Assembly (NCBI GenBank): GCA_964386435.1
Contig: CAYLSV010000148.1
Coordinates: 1 to 6,280 of the forward strand
Source: CAYLSV01 sp964386435
Lineage (GTDB): Bacteria; Planctomycetota; Phycisphaerae; Tepidisphaerales; Tepidisphaeraceae
Reading direction: 5' to 3'
DNA: 6,280 nt
Below, one piece after another: positions 3,645-6,280 of this stretch. The translations under genes were made by a program, and so were the position numbers. The notes under the pieces were generated by a model. The model saw only the letters and a list, made by a program, of their open reading frames with translations. It did no database searches and was not told where the DNA came from. Every line of letters begins with the position of its first letter. The stretch's first letter is position 1.

Positions 3645-6280
3645 TCACCCGATGGCAGCGGCGTCGCGGGGGGTGAGGTTGGGGTGGGCTTCGACCGTGC
3701 CGACGTCGGGGGTGCGGCGGCGGCTGCGGGCGCACTCTTGCCAGTCCTGGCGTCGGTCGATGAGTTTTACGCTGGTCGCCTCGGCGTCGTGCACGCTGTA
3801 CCAGCCGGCGGCGGCGACATCGGCGAGGTCGAGGGCGTAGGGCTCGAGCAGCGCCCGGTCTGCGGCGGTCAGGTGGTACGCGATCTCGGCGTCGGTGGCC
3901 TTGTTCAGGCCGGCGTCCTTCTTGAGGCCGTCGAGTTGGAGCAGGGCGTCGTCGCGGAGCTTCATCAAGAGCGGCCAGCCGTCGTGCGTCGGGGCACCCA
4001 CTGTCTCGGGCAGCTTGGCGAGGTGGACGTTCCACGCCTCGTTGTCGCCGAGGTGCTCCCACGCCTCGTCGGCGGTGTAGACGAGCATCGGGGCCAGCAG
4101 CTTCGTCAGCACGACGGCCGCCCGGTGCAAGACCGTCTGGGCGCGGCGGCGCAGGTCGCTGTCGGGGCGGTCGCAGTAGAGGCGGTCCTTGAGGGCGTTG
4201 CCGTAGATCGTGCTGATGTCGACGGCGCAGAAATCGTGCAACAGACGGAACGCCCGGTGCGTCTGGTACTTGTCGAACGCCGTTGTCACGTCGTTGATGA
4301 GCACATCGAGGCGGTGGTTCATCCAGCCGTCGAGGCTGGCGGCGGGCACGTTGCGGGCGTCGGCGGCGGGGTCGAAGTCGCTGACGTTGCCGAGCAGAAA
4401 CCGCAGGGTGTTGCGGATTTTTCGGTATTTGTCGCCGAACTCGGCCAGCGCCTTCGGGCTGGCGGGCATGTCGCCTTGGTAGTCGACGCTGCACGTCCAC
4501 AGCCGCAACACGTCGGCCCCGTGGCGGTCGATCTCCTGGGTCGCGGTGACGTATTCCTTGTCGCTTTTGCTGACCTTGGTGCCGTCGGGCTTGACGACGA
4601 AGCCGTGGGTCAGCACGTCGGTGAACGGCGGCTTGCCCGTCGCGCCGAGGCTGGCCAGCAGCGAGAGTTGGAACCAGCCGCGGTGCTGGTCGGAGCCTTC
4701 GAGGTAGAGGTCGGCCGGGGCGTCGGGCAGGTCGTCGCGGGCGTTGAGCACGCTCTGCCAACTGCTGCCGGACTCGAACCAGACGTCGAAGATGTCGGTC
4801 TCTTTCCGCAGGTTCGCGGCATCGATGTCTGTGCCGTCCAAAAGCTCGCTCGGCGACATGGTGAACCAGCAGTCGCTGCCGTGCTGCTCGAACTTCTTCG
4901 CCACCGCCCGCACCGTCTGGGGCGTCAGCAGCGGCTCGCCGTCCTCTCGGTAGAAGACCGGGATCGGCAGCCCCCACGCCCGCTGGCGGCTCAGCGTCCA
5001 GTCGGGGCGGTTGTCGAGCATGCCCCGCAGCCTCGCCCGGCCCCACTCGGGGTAGAACTTCAGGCCCTCCGCCGCCCGGCTGGCCCGCTCGCGCAGCGTC
5101 GCCGTCTCGCCGTTCGCCTCGTACGGCGTGTCGAGGCTGACGAACCACTGCTCGGTGGCCCGGAAGATCGTGGGCGTCTTGCTCCGCCAATCGTGCGGGT
5201 AGCTGTGGTGGTAGTTCTGGTGGGCGAACAGCGTGCCCTTGTCCTTCAGGTAGTCGATGATGACGGGGTTGGCCTCCCAGATTTTCAGGCCGGTGACGAA
5301 GTTGGGCGTGGTCGAGTCGAACCGGCCGTCGGGGCCGACGGGGCAGTAGACCTCGATGCCCTCGCGGCGGCCGGTTTGGTAGTCGTCGTCGCCGTGGCCG
5401 GGGGCGGTGTGGACGAGGCCCGTGCCGCTGTCGGTCGTCACGTAATCGGCGGCGACCACCCGGCCCTCCCGCCCCTCCTCCAGCGGGTGGCGGTAGGTCA
5501 GGCCGACGAGGTCGCTGCCCTTCACCGTGTTCAACACCGTGCGGTTGACGATGCCGTCGCGGACGCTGAGCACCTTGTCGAGCAAGTCGGTCGCGACGAC
5601 GACGATCCGCTCGCCGTCGCGGTCGTAGCGGACGAAGGCGTACTCCACGTCGGCATGCACCGCCACCGCCCGGTTGGCCGGCAGGGTCCACGGCGTGGTC
5701 GTCCAGATCATCAGCGACACCGGGGCCGGGTCGCGCAGCCCGAACCGGCTCTTGCTGGCCCCGGGGTTGGCCAGGGCGAACTCGACGTAGACGCTCGGGT
5801 CGTCGCGGTCCTGATACTCCAGCTCCGCCTCGGCGAGGGCCGTCTGGTTCTCGATGGACCAGTGGACCGGCTTGAGCTGTTTGTAGACCAGGCCGTGTTC
5901 GACGAACTTGGCGAAAACCTCCAGAGTCTGGGCCTCATACGCCGGCCGCATGGTGGCGTAGGGGTTGTGCCAGTCGCCGAGGATGCCCAGGCGTTGGAAC
6001 TGCTCGCTCTGGATGCCGATGAACTTTTCGGCGTGCTCGTGGCAGAGTTTGCGGACCTGGGTCTTCTCCATCTGCCGCAGCTTCGGGCCGAGTTTCTGGG
6101 CGATTATGTGCTCGATCGGCAGGCCGTGGCAGTCCCAGCCTGGCACGTAAGCGGCCCGCTTGCCCTGCATGCTGCGGAAGCGGCAGACGACGTCCTTGAG
6201 CGTCTTGTTGATCAAATGCCCGAGGTGGATGTCGCCGTTGGCGTAGGGCGGGCCGTCGTGCAGCGTGAACGGCTCGGCGT
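3645..6280 (-). CDS. ileS: Isoleucyl-tRNA synthetase, 5' end beyond the window
   Basis: Class I cytoplasmic aminoacyl-tRNA synthetase that charges tRNA-Ile and edits misactivated valine. The frame is open to the window edge; 877 residues are visible and roughly the first 40-50 are missing. An apparent start at 6213-6215 is TTG, the leucine after the HIGH motif, not a start. Counting from the edge: PPYANGDIHLGH at residues 10-21 (HIGH motif, 6216-6227); CP1 editing domain with TTTPWTLPAN (193-202) and GTGLVHTAPGHGDDDY (285-300), keeping the His and Asp known to matter for editing in E. coli IleRS; then DVWFESGSSW and YLEGSDQHRGWF; and KVSKS at 568-572 (4563-4577), replacing KMSKS. The anticodon-binding helices follow (RKIRNTLRFLLGN, KDRLYCDRP, LLAPMLVYTADEAWEHL). 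The C-terminal zinc knuckle is degenerate: ECARSRRRTPDVGTVEAHP ending LTPRDAAAIG keeps one Cys (residue 849) of the usual four. The gene is otherwise intact. Its promoter and any T-box lie outside the window. Confidence 0.98.
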   Translation of the reverse strand, partial: AEPFTLHDGPPYANGDIHLGHLINKTLKDVVCRFRSMQGKRAAYVPGWDCHGLPIEHIIAQKLGPKLRQMEKTQVRKLCHEHAEKFIGIQSEQFQRLGILGDWHNPYATMRPAYEAQTLEVFAKFVEHGLVYKQLKPVHWSIENQTALAEAELEYQDRDDPSVYVEFALANPGASKSRFGLRDPAPVSLMIWTTTPWTLPANRAVAVHADVEYAFVRYDRDGERIVVVATDLLDKVLSVRDGIVNRTVLNTVKGSDLVGLTYRHPLEEGREGRVVAADYVTTDSGTGLVHTAPGHGDDDYQTGRREGIEVYCPVGPDGRFDSTTPNFVTGLKIWEANPVIIDYLKDKGTLFAHQNYHHSYPHDWRSKTPTIFRATEQWFVSLDTPYEANGETATLRERASRAAEGLKFYPEWGRARLRGMLDNRPDWTLSRQRAWGLPIPVFYREDGEPLLTPQTVRAVAKKFEQHGSDCWFTMSPSELLDGTDIDAANLRKETDIFDVWFESGSSWQSVLNARDDLPDAPADLYLEGSDQHRGWFQLSLLASLGATGKPPFTDVLTHGFVVKPDGTKVSKSDKEYVTATQEIDRHGADVLRLWTCSVDYQGDMPASPKALAEFGDKYRKIRNTLRFLLGNVSDFDPAADARNVPAASLDGWMNHRLDVLINDVTTAFDKYQTHRAFRLLHDFCAVDISTIYGNALKDRLYCDRPDSDLRRRAQTVLHRAAVVLTKLLAPMLVYTADEAWEHLGDNEAWNVHLAKLPETVGAPTHDGWPLLMKLRDDALLQLDGLKKDAGLNKATDAEIAYHLTAADRALLEPYALDLADVAAAGWYSVHDAEATSVKLIDRRQDWQECARSRRRTPDVGTVEAHPNLTPRDAAAIG

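Noticed and set aside
3597..3647. Stop-codon readthrough joining ileS to the next gene
   Set aside because: The two frames are in register and no further stop lies between them, but this has a one-in-three chance. The linker is Pro/Gly-rich filler, IleRS normally ends here, and the start of the downstream frame is itself doubtful.
3601..5691. Open frame of 696 codons on the minus strand overlapping ileS
   Set aside because: It is an alternative frame of ileS with Arg/Pro-rich composition; the ileS frame carries the synthetase motifs throughout.
6213..6215. TTG as the start codon of ileS
   Set aside because: The frame continues upstream to the window edge and encodes PPYANGDIHLGH, the HIGH motif; the TTG is the internal leucine that follows it.

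Overview
The window is uniformly GC-rich bacterial DNA, most likely from a member of the Planctomycetota, with Phycisphaerae a reasonable guess. The strongest lineage marker is the small lysine-tailed protein at 2345-2569, which matches the 'small basic protein' family found in the Planctomycetes-Verrucomicrobia-Chlamydiae (PVC) group. A large protein of TPR-like and HEAT-like helices around a beta-rich segment, and an isoleucyl-tRNA synthetase with an unusual C-terminus, fit the same origin. A 10-N run at 1535-1544 marks this as draft or metagenomic assembly.

Layout, left to right. (1) Plus strand, 3-2273: the end of a large helical-repeat protein whose true start lies before the window. (2) Plus strand, 2345-2569: the PVC small basic protein. 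(3) A short convergent gap, 2570-2650, with a hairpin at its left edge whose minus-strand copy looks like an intrinsic terminator. (4) Minus strand, 2651-3043: a short HEPN-like (DUF4145-like) protein with an RNxxxH motif and one C-terminal membrane segment. (5) Minus strand, 3087-3596: an unrecognised protein whose first ~38 codons may be in the wrong frame because of a single-base shift near 3483. (6) Minus strand, 3645 to the window end: isoleucyl-tRNA synthetase (ileS), lacking only its extreme N-terminus, which lies past the edge.

The three minus-strand genes run in the order ileS, unknown, HEPN, with gaps of about 48 and 43 bases, so they could be one transcript ending at the hairpin near 2567-2582. 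The two plus-strand genes converge on them. Nothing shows that the genes act in one pathway. ileS and the small basic protein look like housekeeping or lineage-core genes; the HEPN protein and its upstream neighbour are the least explained part. I see no mobile element, CRISPR array, tRNA or rRNA, and no clear new multi-gene system. The most notable points are the degenerate zinc-binding tail of IleRS, the membrane-anchored HEPN-like protein, and the probable frameshift in the unknown gene.
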